64,000 bases of DNA from Olsenella_K absiana (GCF_036408855.1 NZ_JAZGJQ010000001.1:248001-312000), one strand, 5' to 3'; shown: positions 7,480 to 15,891, counted from the stretch's first letter. A program made the numbers and translations. Notes: a model not told the origin generated them from the sequence alone.

Positions 7480-9252
7480 CTAGCCGACGCCCCAGGAGGC
7501 CTGCGCCGGGCGCGCCTGCGCGGGGTCCTCGGCGGGAAAGTCCGCGCGGAAGTGCGAGCCCCTGCTCTCGGTCCGGGCGCGCATGGCGGAGGCGACGGCG
7601 CGCGCGAGCCTCGTCGCGAGGAGCATCTCGCTCGCCCGCGCCGCCTCCCGCAGCCTCCGCGCGTCCATGCCGTCGAGCTCGGCGAGGGCGCGTCCCAGCT
7701 CCCGGGGCGACTCGCGGCCCGCCTCCTCGAGCGCACCCTGGAGGAGGGACAGCCTCTCGTCCGCGCGGCGGAGCCCCTCGTCCGTGCGGACGGCGAGGCA
7801 GCCGGCGTCCAGGGCGCGGCCGATCGCACGCCAGCCGGACTCGAGGTCGGGGCGACCGGTCGCGCCTTCGCCCCGCTCGTCCGCCGGTGCGCAGGCACGC
7901 GCCCTCGCCGGGCCCTCGGGCGCGTCGCGAGGCAGGAGCAGGGGGGAGGCGAGGAGGAGCCGCCGGCCGCCCGGCGGGGTCGGCAGGGGTCCCGCCTCCG
8001 CGGCGGCGGTCTCTCCGGCGATGCGCCCGAAGGTCACCGCCGTCACGCTCGCGAGGCCCCCTATGCGGTCGGCGCCGTGGACCCCGCAGGCGGCCTCCCC
8101 GCAGGCGAGGAGGCCGGGGACCGCGGTGTGGCAGCCGACGTCGATCGCGACCCCGCCGTTGCAGGAGTGGGCGCACTCGCGCAGGGGCAGGGGCGCCCCC
8201 GCCGGTACGCCGCAGGAGTCCCGGAGCCAGGCGAGGTAGGACTCCACGAACTCGGGGCGCGCCCCCTGCCTGAGCAGCCCCTCGTCGAGCGTGGCCACGC
8301 AGGCGCGCCCGGGGTGCGCCTCGCGGAAGCGCGCGAGCGTCACCTCGACGAGGGAGCTGGGGAGCCGGGAGGTGAAGGGCCCGTGGCCCGCGTGCGCCTC
8401 GAGCGCCGATCGGGCCCGCCCCTCGTCGACCCCCATCTCCGAGAAGACCGACCGGCCGGTCTCGGCGTCCGTGAGCCTCGTCCAGCGGAAGCCCTTCTCG
8501 TTGTGCACGACCAGCCTGCCGTTCGCGTCCGCCCCGAGCATGAGCTGCACGAACTCGAGGTTCGAGAGGCGCGCGCCCGCGTCGGCGGCCAGCGCGTGGC
8601 AGACGCCCCGGTCCTCGTCCGCGCACAGGTGCGAGCCCCAGAGCCCGGCGTAGCCGCCGCATGCCACGACGGTCTGGCGCGCGAGGACGGCGACGGGGCG
8701 TCCGCGCCCGTCGATCGCGAGACAGCCGGAGACGCGGCCGCCGGCGTCCGCGAGCAGGGAGAGCGCGTGCGCGCGGGGCAGGAGGGCGACGGGCGCGAGG
8801 GGCGCTGCCTGCCCGTGCGCCTCCCCCTCGAGCGCCTTGCGCAGCAGGGGCGCCCAGGTGCCGGGCAGAAACCCGTGCCAGCTGCGCGCCCTGGAGTCGA
8901 AGCAGGGGACGAACTCGCGCTGTCCGGGGTCGCGCGGCGTCTCGAGGCGCGCGCCGAGCGACTCGAGGAAGGCGACGCTGCCCTCGGCGCCCTCGCAGAG
9001 CGCCGCGGTGAGCCGCGGGTCGTTCATGCCGCGACCCACGCGGGACACCTCGCGCGCGAGGCTTGCCGGCCCTGGCCCGCCGGGCGTCACGAAGCCGAGG
9101 CCCCAGGTCCTTCCTGAGAAGCTCGACCCCGAGCAGGTCGGCCCCTCGGAGAGCAGGCAGACCGTCCGCCCCCTCCTCCGGGCGCAGATGGCGGCGGCCG
9201 AGCCCGCAAGCCCCGACCCCAGCACGATTACGTCTACCTCGAGGGTTCCCAT
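7480..9252 (-). CDS. FAD-dependent oxidoreductase, fumarate reductase/aspartate oxidase-like
   Basis: A 590-residue flavoprotein. An N-terminal Rossmann motif Gly-Ser-Gly-Leu-Ala-Gly (13-18), a Ser-rich segment at 42-47, a substrate-domain signature His-Ser-Cys-Asn-Gly-Gly-Val and then Leu-Leu-Ala-Cys-Gly-Glu-Ala (about 395-420), and a C-terminal Arg-Gly-Ser-His-Phe-Arg-x-Asp-Phe-Pro match the succinate dehydrogenase/NadB flavoprotein superfamily. No Fe-S partner or quinolinate genes are adjacent, so a role in NAD synthesis is not supported. It is the first gene of a minus-strand group with the cysteine desulfidase (60 bp gap). GAGGAGGAG precedes the ATG at 9252. The open frame extends far upstream but the MGTLEVDVIVLGSG start is canonical. 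Confidence 0.8.
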   Translation of the reverse strand: MGTLEVDVIVLGSGLAGSAAAICARRRGRTVCLLSEGPTCSGSSFSGRTWGLGFVTPGGPGPASLAREVSRVGRGMNDPRLTAALCEGAEGSVAFLESLGARLETPRDPGQREFVPCFDSRARSWHGFLPGTWAPLLRKALEGEAHGQAAPLAPVALLPRAHALSLLADAGGRVSGCLAIDGRGRPVAVLARQTVVACGGYAGLWGSHLCADEDRGVCHALAADAGARLSNLEFVQLMLGADANGRLVVHNEKGFRWTRLTDAETGRSVFSEMGVDEGRARSALEAHAGHGPFTSRLPSSLVEVTLARFREAHPGRACVATLDEGLLRQGARPEFVESYLAWLRDSCGVPAGAPLPLRECAHSCNGGVAIDVGCHTAVPGLLACGEAACGVHGADRIGGLASVTAVTFGRIAGETAAAEAGPLPTPPGGRRLLLASPLLLPRDAPEGPARARACAPADERGEGATGRPDLESGWRAIGRALDAGCLAVRTDEGLRRADERLSLLQGALEEAGRESPRELGRALAELDGMDARRLREAARASEMLLATRLARAVASAMRARTESRGSHFRADFPAEDPAQARPAQASWGVG

Positions 9253-9594
9253 GTCTCCTCCTCGCTCGCGAGCCCGCCGCCCGTCCGGCCCGCCAGGTGG
9301 TGCGTGCGGCGCCGCCGGGTCACGCGGTGCGAGAAATGATAGCCGCCCTCGGCCGTGTGGGGGCGCTTGGGTTTGTGGCGCTCCCGTCGAGGTGTCGGAT
9401 CGACGGCTTTCGATGGACTTCTCGCGCGGGGCGCCCACCGGCTCCGTCGCCGCCTGCGGCGAGGTGGCTGCGAGGTTGCCGCATGCGGCCGGAGGCGGTT
9501 TCCTTCCGGCCCGGTCGCGGCCCGTCCGGTCCGTCGCATGCTCGTCTGAGCGCCCCGGGGCGCGAGGAGAGGACGGATCGTGAGAGGAGAGCTG
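9253..9594. other. Divergent intergenic region, no gene
   Basis: About 340 bp between the flavoprotein gene and the surface-protein gene. It must hold both divergent promoters, but I could not pick convincing -35/-10 pairs; it contains several GC-rich short inverted repeats and no RNA gene that I recognise. Confidence 0.5.
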
Positions 9595-12500
9595 ATGCTG
9601 AAGGGCAGGGCATGGGAGACGCTGGCGGGCCTCCTGCGCGGTGGCGGGGGCCATGAGGCCGCCGGCCGTGCGGGGGCGGCGCGGGCGGACGTCGGCCCGC
9701 GGCCGGACGGTCGTGGCGAGGACAGGGCGAGAAGGGCGCGGGCGAGGGGGCTGCGCGCACCTGCGAGGGCGGCGGCCGGAGGCGGCCGGAGGTCCGCGCC
9801 GGGGCCCCTCCGCAGGGCGGTGGGCGCCCTGGCGGCGCTCGCGCTCCTGCTGGGGCAGCTGCTGGGCGCCCTCGCGCCCGTGGCCGCCGAGGCGCGGGAG
9901 GGCAGCATGACGGTCGTCTCCTCGGACGTGGACCCGTGGGGCTACTTCCGCATGAACACCGACGCGGGCACCGCGGCTTACTGCATATCGCCGGGGCTCA
10001 AGGACCCGATCGGGGTCACCTTCGACAGGTGGGACTACGTGGGCGAGACCACCGGCACGCCCTGGGACGCGCACGCGATGGCCTACCTGCTGTGGCGGGC
10101 GGCGCCGGGCAACCCCCTGGGCTTCGCGAGCCCGGACGCGGCGACCGTCGCCTCCGCCTGGCTGCTGCTCGGCGCGCAGATGGACTTCGACACGGGCGCG
10201 GTCCTGGTTAACGGCATGCAGAGCAACCTCTTCGAGGGGCCTGGCGGCCGCTGCGACAGGGCGGACTCCCAGAGGATCCAGGACCTCGTCGCCGAGGCCC
10301 GCGCGCACGCCGGCCAGGCGGGGCCGTGGGACCGCGCGAGCAGGATCTGGTACGCGCCGGGCGGCCTCGTGCAGAGCGTCGTCGAGGTGCTCCCGCGCGG
10401 CGAGATACGCCTGGGCAAGACCTCGGCCAACCACGAGGTGGTGGACGGGAACGCCTGCTACTCTCTCGCGGGGGCGGTGTATGCGGTCTACTCCGACGAG
10501 GCGTGCACGGACGCGGTGGCTACCATCACGACGGACGAGCGGGGAGAGGGGTCGGTCGGGGGCCTCGCCCTGGGGACGTACTGGCTGAGGGAGACCAAGG
10601 CCCCCGCGGGCTTCGCCAGAAGCGACGAGGCCATCCGCGTCGAGGTCGGATCGCAGGTGGCGGCGCGGGCGAGCGTCACCGACGTGCCGCAGCTGAGCCC
10701 GGTCGACGTCGTGCTCCAGAAGCTGGACCGCGAGACCGGCGGCGCCTCCCCGCTCGGCGCCGCCGCGCTCGAGGGGGCCCAGTTCGAGGTGCGCTTCTTC
10801 GCGGGCTACTACGACGAGGGCGGCCTGCCGGACGAGGCGACGAGGACCTGGCGGGTCACGACCGGCGAGGACGGCCGCGCGAGGCTCGCCGACGCGCAGG
10901 GGGACCCGCTCTACCATGACAGCCGCGGGGAGGTCGGCATCCCCATGGGCACCGTCGCGATACGCGAGGTCAAGGCCCCCGCGGGCTACCTCGCCGACGG
11001 GGAGGAGCGCGTCGTGCGCGTGACGCCCGAGGGCGACGCGGAGACGGTCTCCACGTACGCGGCGCCGGCCTTCCCGGAGCAGGTGATGCGCGGCGACCTC
11101 AGCTTCGTGAAGATTGCGGGGGAGGGGAAGGCGCGCCTCGCGGGAATCCCCTTCCTCCTGACCGCGCGGTCGACGGGAGAGGCCCACGTGGTGGTGAGCG
11201 ACGCCAACGGCAGGGTCGACACCTCGTCCGCCAACGTGCCGCACACCTCCGCGACGAACGCCAACGACCAGGCGTACGACGGCGCGACCGTGGACGTGCC
11301 GAGGCTCGACGCGCACGCGGGGACGTGGTTCTCCGGTGCGGCGGAGGGCGGCCCGTCCGCCGACGACACCCTCGGCGCACTCCCGTTCGACACCTATCGG
11401 GTCGAGGAGCTCCCCTGCGCCGCCAACGCGGGCCTGAGCCTCGTGGGCTTCGAGGTGACCGTCGACAGGGACGCGACCGTCGTTGAGGGAGGAACCGTCG
11501 AGGACGAGGCGGGCCCGCGCATAGGCACGAGCCTCACCGACGAGGGCGGCGAGCACCTGGTCGCGGCCGGCACCATGGTCGCCCTGGTCGACGAGGTCTC
11601 CTACGAGAACCTCGTGCCGGGCAGGACGTACCACCTGGTCGGCACACTCATGGACAGGCAGACCGCCTCGGCGCTGCTCGACGTCGACGGCCGCCCGGTC
11701 ACCTCCGAGGCGACCTTCACGCCCAGGCTCTCGTCGGGCGAGCAGAACGTGCGCTTCGCGTTCGACTCCTCGGCGCTCGGAGGGCACGCGCTCGTCTGCT
11801 TCGAACGGCTGCTGGACGGCGGGTCGCTGGTCGCGAGTCACGAGGACCTGGACGACGAGGGGCAGACCGTGTACGTGCCGAGCATCGCCACGAAGGCCAC
11901 CGACGCCCAGGGCGAGCGGCGGGACCTGCTCGCCGACGGCGAGGCCACGATCGTCGACACCGTCAGCTACGAGAACCTCGTGCCGGGCAAGGCCTACACG
12001 CTCACCGGCACGCTCATGGACAAGGCGACGGGCGAGCCGGTCGCCGGCGCCGACGGAGGGCCGCTCCGGGCCAGCGCCGACCTCGCGCCGGACTTCCCCT
12101 CGGGGACCGCGACCGTGACGTTTCGCGTCGACGGGTCCCTCGTGGCCGGCCGGACCGTCGTCGCCTTCGAGACGCTGAGCCGCGAGGGGCGCGAGTACGC
12201 CGTGCACGCGGACATCGATGACGAGGACCAGACGGTCTCCTTCCCGGCGATCGGGACCCGCGCGAGCGACGCCGCGGACGGTGACAAGGTCGTGGAGGCG
12301 GCGGGCGGCCAGCGCGTCGCGGATGAGGTCGCCTACCGCAACCTCACCACGGGGGAGACGTACCGCCTGGAGAGCAGGCTCGTCGACGCCGAGTCCGGCG
12401 AGGAGCTCTCCCGCGCCAGCCGCGAGCTCGTGGCGGAGCGGCCGGACGGCTCCTGCACCGTGGAGCTGGCCCTCGACGCGACGGGGCTCGGCGGCAGGCG

Positions 12501-12756
12501 ACTCGTGTGCACGGAGGAGCTCTACCGCGCGGACAGGCTCGTGGCCAGGCACGCCGACCTCGGGGACGAGGGCCAGAGCGTGACCGTCGAGGGGCCCGAG
12601 CCCGTGCGGCCGGAGGGCCAGCCCCCGGCGCCGCGCATGGGGGGCGTCCTGCCCACGACCTCCGACGCGGCCGCGCCCGCCCTCGGCGCGGGCCTCGTGG
12701 CCCTGGGCATGCTCCTGCTCGTGGTCGCCTTCCGCCTCACCCGCGACGGGGCGTAG
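9595..12756 (+). CDS. VaFE/SpaA-repeat cell-wall surface protein with LPTTS sorting signal
   Basis: A 1053-residue adhesin-type protein. A very basic N-terminus of about 80 residues leads into a long signal-peptide core (hydrophobic Ala/Leu stretch ending Val-Ala-Ala-Glu-Ala). An N-terminal domain (about 105-260) with Tyr-Cys-Ile-Ser-Pro resembles thioester-forming adhesin heads. SpaA/Cna-B-like domains follow (about 260-490; Tyr-Trp-Leu-Arg-Glu-Thr-Lys-Ala-Pro-Ala-Gly-Phe), then three repeats of about 120 residues with Ser-Tyr-Glu-Asn-Leu-Val-Pro-Gly and Val-Ala-Phe-Glu motifs, which characterise VaFE isopeptide domains. The C-terminus has Leu-Pro-Thr-Thr-Ser (about 1019-1023), a membrane span and Arg. 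ATG at 9595 has AGGAG at proper spacing; a GTG at 9580 is less likely. Its end overlaps the converging glycerate kinase gene by 20 bp. Confidence 0.87.
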   Translation: MLKGRAWETLAGLLRGGGGHEAAGRAGAARADVGPRPDGRGEDRARRARARGLRAPARAAAGGGRRSAPGPLRRAVGALAALALLLGQLLGALAPVAAEAREGSMTVVSSDVDPWGYFRMNTDAGTAAYCISPGLKDPIGVTFDRWDYVGETTGTPWDAHAMAYLLWRAAPGNPLGFASPDAATVASAWLLLGAQMDFDTGAVLVNGMQSNLFEGPGGRCDRADSQRIQDLVAEARAHAGQAGPWDRASRIWYAPGGLVQSVVEVLPRGEIRLGKTSANHEVVDGNACYSLAGAVYAVYSDEACTDAVATITTDERGEGSVGGLALGTYWLRETKAPAGFARSDEAIRVEVGSQVAARASVTDVPQLSPVDVVLQKLDRETGGASPLGAAALEGAQFEVRFFAGYYDEGGLPDEATRTWRVTTGEDGRARLADAQGDPLYHDSRGEVGIPMGTVAIREVKAPAGYLADGEERVVRVTPEGDAETVSTYAAPAFPEQVMRGDLSFVKIAGEGKARLAGIPFLLTARSTGEAHVVVSDANGRVDTSSANVPHTSATNANDQAYDGATVDVPRLDAHAGTWFSGAAEGGPSADDTLGALPFDTYRVEELPCAANAGLSLVGFEVTVDRDATVVEGGTVEDEAGPRIGTSLTDEGGEHLVAAGTMVALVDEVSYENLVPGRTYHLVGTLMDRQTASALLDVDGRPVTSEATFTPRLSSGEQNVRFAFDSSALGGHALVCFERLLDGGSLVASHEDLDDEGQTVYVPSIATKATDAQGERRDLLADGEATIVDTVSYENLVPGKAYTLTGTLMDKATGEPVAGADGGPLRASADLAPDFPSGTATVTFRVDGSLVAGRTVVAFETLSREGREYAVHADIDDEDQTVSFPAIGTRASDAADGDKVVEAAGGQRVADEVAYRNLTTGETYRLESRLVDAESGEELSRASRELVAERPDGSCTVELALDATGLGGRRLVCTEELYRADRLVARHADLGDEGQSVTVEGPEPVRPEGQPPAPRMGGVLPTTSDAAAPALGAGLVALGMLLLVVAFRLTRDGA

Positions 12757-13951
12757 GAGCGGTGGGGGAGCCCTGGGCGACGGGGCTCCCCGCGCCCGCC
12801 TTGCGCCCGAGCAGGAACGCCCTCAAGGCGGTCTCCGCGGCGACGGGGACGTTGCGGGCCACCCGTGCCACGCACTCCTCGAGCGTCGCAGGTGCGACGA
12901 GCGCGGGCACGACGAGGTCGATCCCCTGGGAGTACACGTCCCCGAGGTCCTCCGCGCGGCTCCCCACGACGGCGATGACGGGCACGCCCGCGCGGGCGCA
13001 CCTGCGCGCGATGCCCACGGGCGCCTTGCCGCGCGCGCTCTGCGCGTCCATGCGACCCTCGCCCGTGATCGCGAGGTCGGCGTCGGCGAGCGCCTCGTCG
13101 AGTCCGGCGCCGTCCAGCACGAAGTCGATCCCGGAGGTGAGGCGCGCCCCGCAGAGCGCGGCGAGCGCGCAGCCGAGGCCGCCGGCGGCCCCGGCGCCCG
13201 GCAGGGAGGCGACGTCAGCACCGACGGCGCCTCCGAGGAGCCTCCCCAGCCTCCCCAGCCAGGCGTCGACCGCGGGGAGGTCGGCCGCCGTGAGGCCCTT
13301 CTGCGGTCCGAAGGTGGCGGCGGCGCCTGCGGGGCCGGCGAGGGGGTTGGTGACGTCGGTCAGCCCGACGACCTCCGCCCCGGCGAGGCGGGCGTCGAGG
13401 CCGGAGAGGTCGACGCGCGCGAGGCGCTCGAGCCCGGCCGCGCCCGGGGCCACCTGCGCCCCCGCGTCGTCGAGGAGCCTCGCGCCGAGGGCGCTCGCGA
13501 ACCCCGCCCCACCGTCGGTCGTGGCGCTGCCGCCCAGGCCGACGTAGACGCGCCGCGCTCCGTGGTCGATCGCGTCGAGGACGAGCTCGCCCACGCCCCT
13601 GGTGCTCGCGGCGAGGGCGCTCTCGCGGGATCGGTCGGAGAGCGTGATGCCGGCGGCCGAGGCCATCTCGACGACGGCGGAGCGCCCGCCGTCGAAGAGG
13701 CCCAAGGCCGCGTCGACGCTGCCACCCAGGGGGCCCGGCACGACCACGTGGCGGATCGTGCCGCCGCGTGCGGATACGACGGCCTCGACGGTGCCCTCAC
13801 CGCCATCGGCGACGAGGACCTTCCGGACGCGGACGTCGGGGCAGGCACGACGTAGCCCCTGCTCGATGAGGTCGTTGACGCGCGCGCTCGAGGCGGAGCC
13901 CTTGAAGGAGTCCGAGGCGACGAGGACGCGAGGGGGTTTGGAGGAGTCCAT
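12737..13951 (-). CDS. glxK: Glycerate 2-kinase (GarK/GlxK family)
   Basis: A 404-residue kinase of the two-domain glycerate kinase fold: Val-Ala-Ser-Asp-Ser-Phe-Lys-Gly near the N-terminus, Asp-Gly-Gly-Glu-Gly-Thr (50-55), Gly-Leu-Gly-Gly-Ser-Ala-Thr-Thr-Asp-Gly-Gly (about 141-151), and Ile-Thr-Gly-Glu-Gly-Arg-Met-Asp (about 294-301) are family hallmarks. It phosphorylates D-glycerate to 2-phosphoglycerate with ATP, feeding lower glycolysis. It stands alone, with AAAGGTAGG ahead of the ATG. The C-terminal Pro/Arg tail overlaps the end of the surface-protein gene on the other strand. The symbol is by family; garK is equally possible. Confidence 0.9.
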   Translation of the reverse strand: MDSSKPPRVLVASDSFKGSASSARVNDLIEQGLRRACPDVRVRKVLVADGGEGTVEAVVSARGGTIRHVVVPGPLGGSVDAALGLFDGGRSAVVEMASAAGITLSDRSRESALAASTRGVGELVLDAIDHGARRVYVGLGGSATTDGGAGFASALGARLLDDAGAQVAPGAAGLERLARVDLSGLDARLAGAEVVGLTDVTNPLAGPAGAAATFGPQKGLTAADLPAVDAWLGRLGRLLGGAVGADVASLPGAGAAGGLGCALAALCGARLTSGIDFVLDGAGLDEALADADLAITGEGRMDAQSARGKAPVGIARRCARAGVPVIAVVGSRAEDLGDVYSQGIDLVVPALVAPATLEECVARVARNVPVAAETALRAFLLGRKAGAGSPVAQGSPTAPTPRRG

Positions 13952-14074
13952 GGCCTACCTTTCGGTTACGCTTGCAACGTGGGTACCTAGACAAAGATAG
14001 CGCCGGGGCGGCCGCGAGGCCGTGGCCGGGCGGACGGGGGCGGCTCGGGTGCCGCCGCAGGCAAGGGAGGCCGC

Positions 14075-14638
14075 ATGACGACGACGCGAAAGGTCGACTA
14101 CACCGAGTACGCCACTCGGATAGTCCGGGCGATACCGGAGGGAGTGCTCCTCACGACGAGGGCGCAAGACAGGCTCGACACCATGACCATCGGCTGGGGC
14201 GCGCTCGGCACCAACTGGTCCGTCCCGGTCTTCGAGGCCTTTGTCCGCACGGGGCGCCACACCGCCAGGATGCTCGAGGAGAACCCCGAGTTCACCGTGA
14301 ACGTCCCTCTCGACGAGGGCAAGGAGGCGAGGAGGAGGACGCGCAAGGCCGTCGGCATCTGCGGCACGCACCATGGGGACGAATGCGACAAGTTCGAGAT
14401 GGCCGCACTGACGCCGGTGCCGTCCTGCGAGGTGAGCGTCCCCGGGATTCTGGAGCTGCCGCTCACGCTGGAGTGTAGGGTCATATGCAAGCAGGCCCTG
14501 GACGTCTCGCTGCTCCCCGAGGAGCTGCGCGCCCGGTTCTACCCCGCAGACGTGGACGGCTCGGCGTGCGGCTCCAACCGCGACCCGCACCTCATGGTCT
14601 TCGGGCGCATCGTGGGTGCCTACGTCGCCGAGGCGTAG
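14075..14638 (+). CDS. Flavin-reductase-like FMN-binding protein
   Basis: A 187-residue protein of the flavin reductase-like split-barrel family: Gly-Val-Leu-Leu-Thr-Thr and Asn-Trp-Ser-Val-Pro-Val-Phe in the N-terminal strands, and Asn-Pro-Glu-Phe-Thr-Val-Asn-Val-Pro near residue 70. Such proteins bind FMN and act as reductases or electron carriers in anaerobes. Cys residues at positions near 98, 105 and 115 and a C-terminal Cys are present but form no clear cluster motif. The stop codon is directly followed by the GTG of the next small gene, so the two form an operon. Confidence 0.82.
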   Translation: MTTTRKVDYTEYATRIVRAIPEGVLLTTRAQDRLDTMTIGWGALGTNWSVPVFEAFVRTGRHTARMLEENPEFTVNVPLDEGKEARRRTRKAVGICGTHHGDECDKFEMAALTPVPSCEVSVPGILELPLTLECRVICKQALDVSLLPEELRARFYPADVDGSACGSNRDPHLMVFGRIVGAYVAEA

Positions 14639-14866
14639 GTGGGCGCGGTGAAGCGCAGGTTCAAGCCCTACCTCGCCGGAAGGGAGCTTCCCGCCGGCGT
14701 GCCCGAGGCCGACTTCGAGGTGGCCGAGCTCGTCGCCGACACCAAGGTGGGGGAGAGGGGCGTCTACCTCCGGGCGGGCTTCGACTTCCTCCCGCATCCC
14801 TACCTCCGCCTCGAGGACGTGGCGACGGCGGAGGCGGGGACCTTCGTCGTGCGGGGCTGCGGCTGA
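14639..14866 (+). CDS. Small protein of unknown function ending at an in-frame TGA
   Basis: As a conventional gene this encodes 75 residues from a GTG that follows the upstream stop without a gap (another GTG lies at 14648). It is basic at the start (Lys-Arg-Arg-Phe-Lys-Pro-Tyr) and otherwise mixed alpha/beta in character. I do not recognise the family. The frame stays open after the TGA to 15004 and reads Gly-Gly-Pro-Thr-Val-Arg-Pro-Cys-Val-Val-Val-Gly-Phe, then an acidic/helical end, with strongly GC-biased third positions like real genes here. The full product would have 121 residues with codon 76 as TGA. Options are a selenocysteine codon, a nonsense mutation, or a true end. See the stem-loop at 14872-14902. 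Confidence 0.5.
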   Translation: MGAVKRRFKPYLAGRELPAGVPEADFEVAELVADTKVGERGVYLRAGFDFLPHPYLRLEDVATAEAGTFVVRGCG

Positions 14867-14871
14867 GGGGG

Positions 14872-14902
14872 CCCTACCGTGCGACCGTGCGTCGTGGTGG
14901 GG
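14872..14902 (+). promoter_or_regulatory. SECIS-like stem-loop just after an in-frame TGA
   Basis: A 7-bp lower stem (CCCTACC at 14872-14878 with GGTGGGG at 14896-14902, one G-U pair), a two-base GU bulge on the 5' side (14879-14880), a 5-bp upper stem (14881-14885 with 14891-14895) and a five-base CGUGC loop. Counting the U of UGA (14864) as 1, the bulged U is 17 and the apical GU is 24-25; in the Escherichia coli fdhF element these are 17 and 23-24. The layout therefore fits a bacterial selenocysteine insertion element, though GC-rich DNA also folds by chance. Confidence 0.4.
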
Positions 14903-15029
14903 TTCTCGACGGGTGACGGCCCGGCCGACCTGGAGGTCGACTCTGCGCGGGAAGCGGGGCGGCTGGCGGAGGCGATTCTCCGGGCGCTCGGGCGCGCCGG
15001 CTGATGGCGAGGAGGGACGAGGTGAGGGT

Positions 15030-15809
15030 ATGCGGGTTGCGCTCATAACGGGCGCCTCGAGCGGTCTGGGGCGCGAGTACGCGAGGCGAGCGGTAGCGAG
15101 CGGCGCCTACGACGAGGTCTGGGTGGTGGCCCGGCGGGAGCGGAGGCTGCGCGAGCTCGCGGACGAGCTCGGGCCCTCGGTCGTTCCGGTGCCGCTCGAC
15201 CTCACGGACAGGGCGTCCGTGGACGGGCTGGCGGGCCTCCTGCGCTCCCGCGAGGCTGAGGGGCCCTTCGAGGTGGGCCTGCTCGTCAACGCCGCGGGGC
15301 TGGGCAAGTTCGGGACCTACGCTGACCTCAGCCTCGACGAGGTCGACGCCATGGTCGACCTCAACTGCCGCGCCCTCGTGGAGCTGACGCAGGTCGTCCT
15401 GCCCCACATGCGCAGGGGCGGGCGCATCATACAGGTGGCCTCGAGCGCCAGCTTCCAGCCGCTGCCGGGGCTCAACGTCTACGCCGCGAGCAAGGCCTTC
15501 GTGAGGAGCTACACCCGTGCCCTGCGCTTCGAGCTGCGTGGCAGGGGCATCTACGTGACGGCGGTCTGCCCCCTCTGGGTCGCGACGGAGTTCATAGACG
15601 TCGCGCGCGACACGAGCAACGGGCAGACCGTGCGACACCCGTTCCCCGTGCTGAGCGCACGCCACGTCGTGCGCTGGTCGCTGCTCGTCAACGGGGTCAA
15701 CTACCCGATAGCGACCTGCTGCGTCACCGGCCTTCTCATGCGCGTTTTCTGCAAGCTGCTGCCCGCTCCGGTCGTCATGTGGGCCTGGGAGGGGCTGAGG
15801 AGGTTATAG
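15030..15809 (+). CDS. Short-chain dehydrogenase/reductase (SDR)
   Basis: A 259-residue classical SDR: Thr-Gly-Ala-Ser-Ser-Gly-Leu-Gly (8-15) binds NAD(P), Asn-Ala-Ala-Gly at about 91-94, Ser in Val-Ala-Ser-Ser-Ala-Ser, and the catalytic Tyr-Ala-Ala-Ser-Lys. An Arg-Arg pair after beta-2 (Val-Ala-Arg-Arg-Glu-Arg-Arg) favours NADPH. The C-terminal 50 residues are hydrophobic (Leu-Leu-Met-Arg-Val-Phe and Val-Val-Met-Trp-Ala-Trp) and may sit on the membrane, as in the DltE/YqjQ-like group. GAGGTGAGGGT precedes the ATG at 15030. It lies 25 bp after the extended small reading frame and probably shares its transcript. Substrate unknown. Confidence 0.87.
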   Translation: MRVALITGASSGLGREYARRAVASGAYDEVWVVARRERRLRELADELGPSVVPVPLDLTDRASVDGLAGLLRSREAEGPFEVGLLVNAAGLGKFGTYADLSLDEVDAMVDLNCRALVELTQVVLPHMRRGGRIIQVASSASFQPLPGLNVYAASKAFVRSYTRALRFELRGRGIYVTAVCPLWVATEFIDVARDTSNGQTVRHPFPVLSARHVVRWSLLVNGVNYPIATCCVTGLLMRVFCKLLPAPVVMWAWEGLRRL

Positions 15810-15818
15810 AGCATGGAG

Positions 15819-15851
15819 CGCCGCCCCGTGCCCTTGCGGCGCGGGGCGGCG
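15819..15851. terminator. Hairpin between converging genes
   Basis: CGCCGCCCCG (15819-15828) pairs perfectly with CGGGGCGGCG (15842-15851) around a 13-nt loop, 10 bp past the SDR stop codon and before the end of the converging alcohol dehydrogenase gene. There is no U tract. Confidence 0.55.
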
Positions 15852-15891
15852 TCAGGAGGCTGAGCCGCCGCGGAGCGGTGGGACTTCTCTG

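Noticed and set aside
9580..9594. GTG at 9580 as start of the surface protein
   Set aside because: AGGAG lies between it and the ATG at 9595, so the ATG is better placed.
7480..12552. A 1690-codon open frame on the minus strand that would fuse the flavoprotein to a long upstream extension
   Set aside because: The extension lies opposite the surface-protein gene, is low complexity, and the flavoprotein has a canonical start and ribosome site at 9252.
14879..15004. A separate 41-codon gene starting at the GTG at 14879
   Set aside because: No ribosome site precedes this GTG, and the frame is the same as the upstream small gene; continuation across the TGA explains it better.
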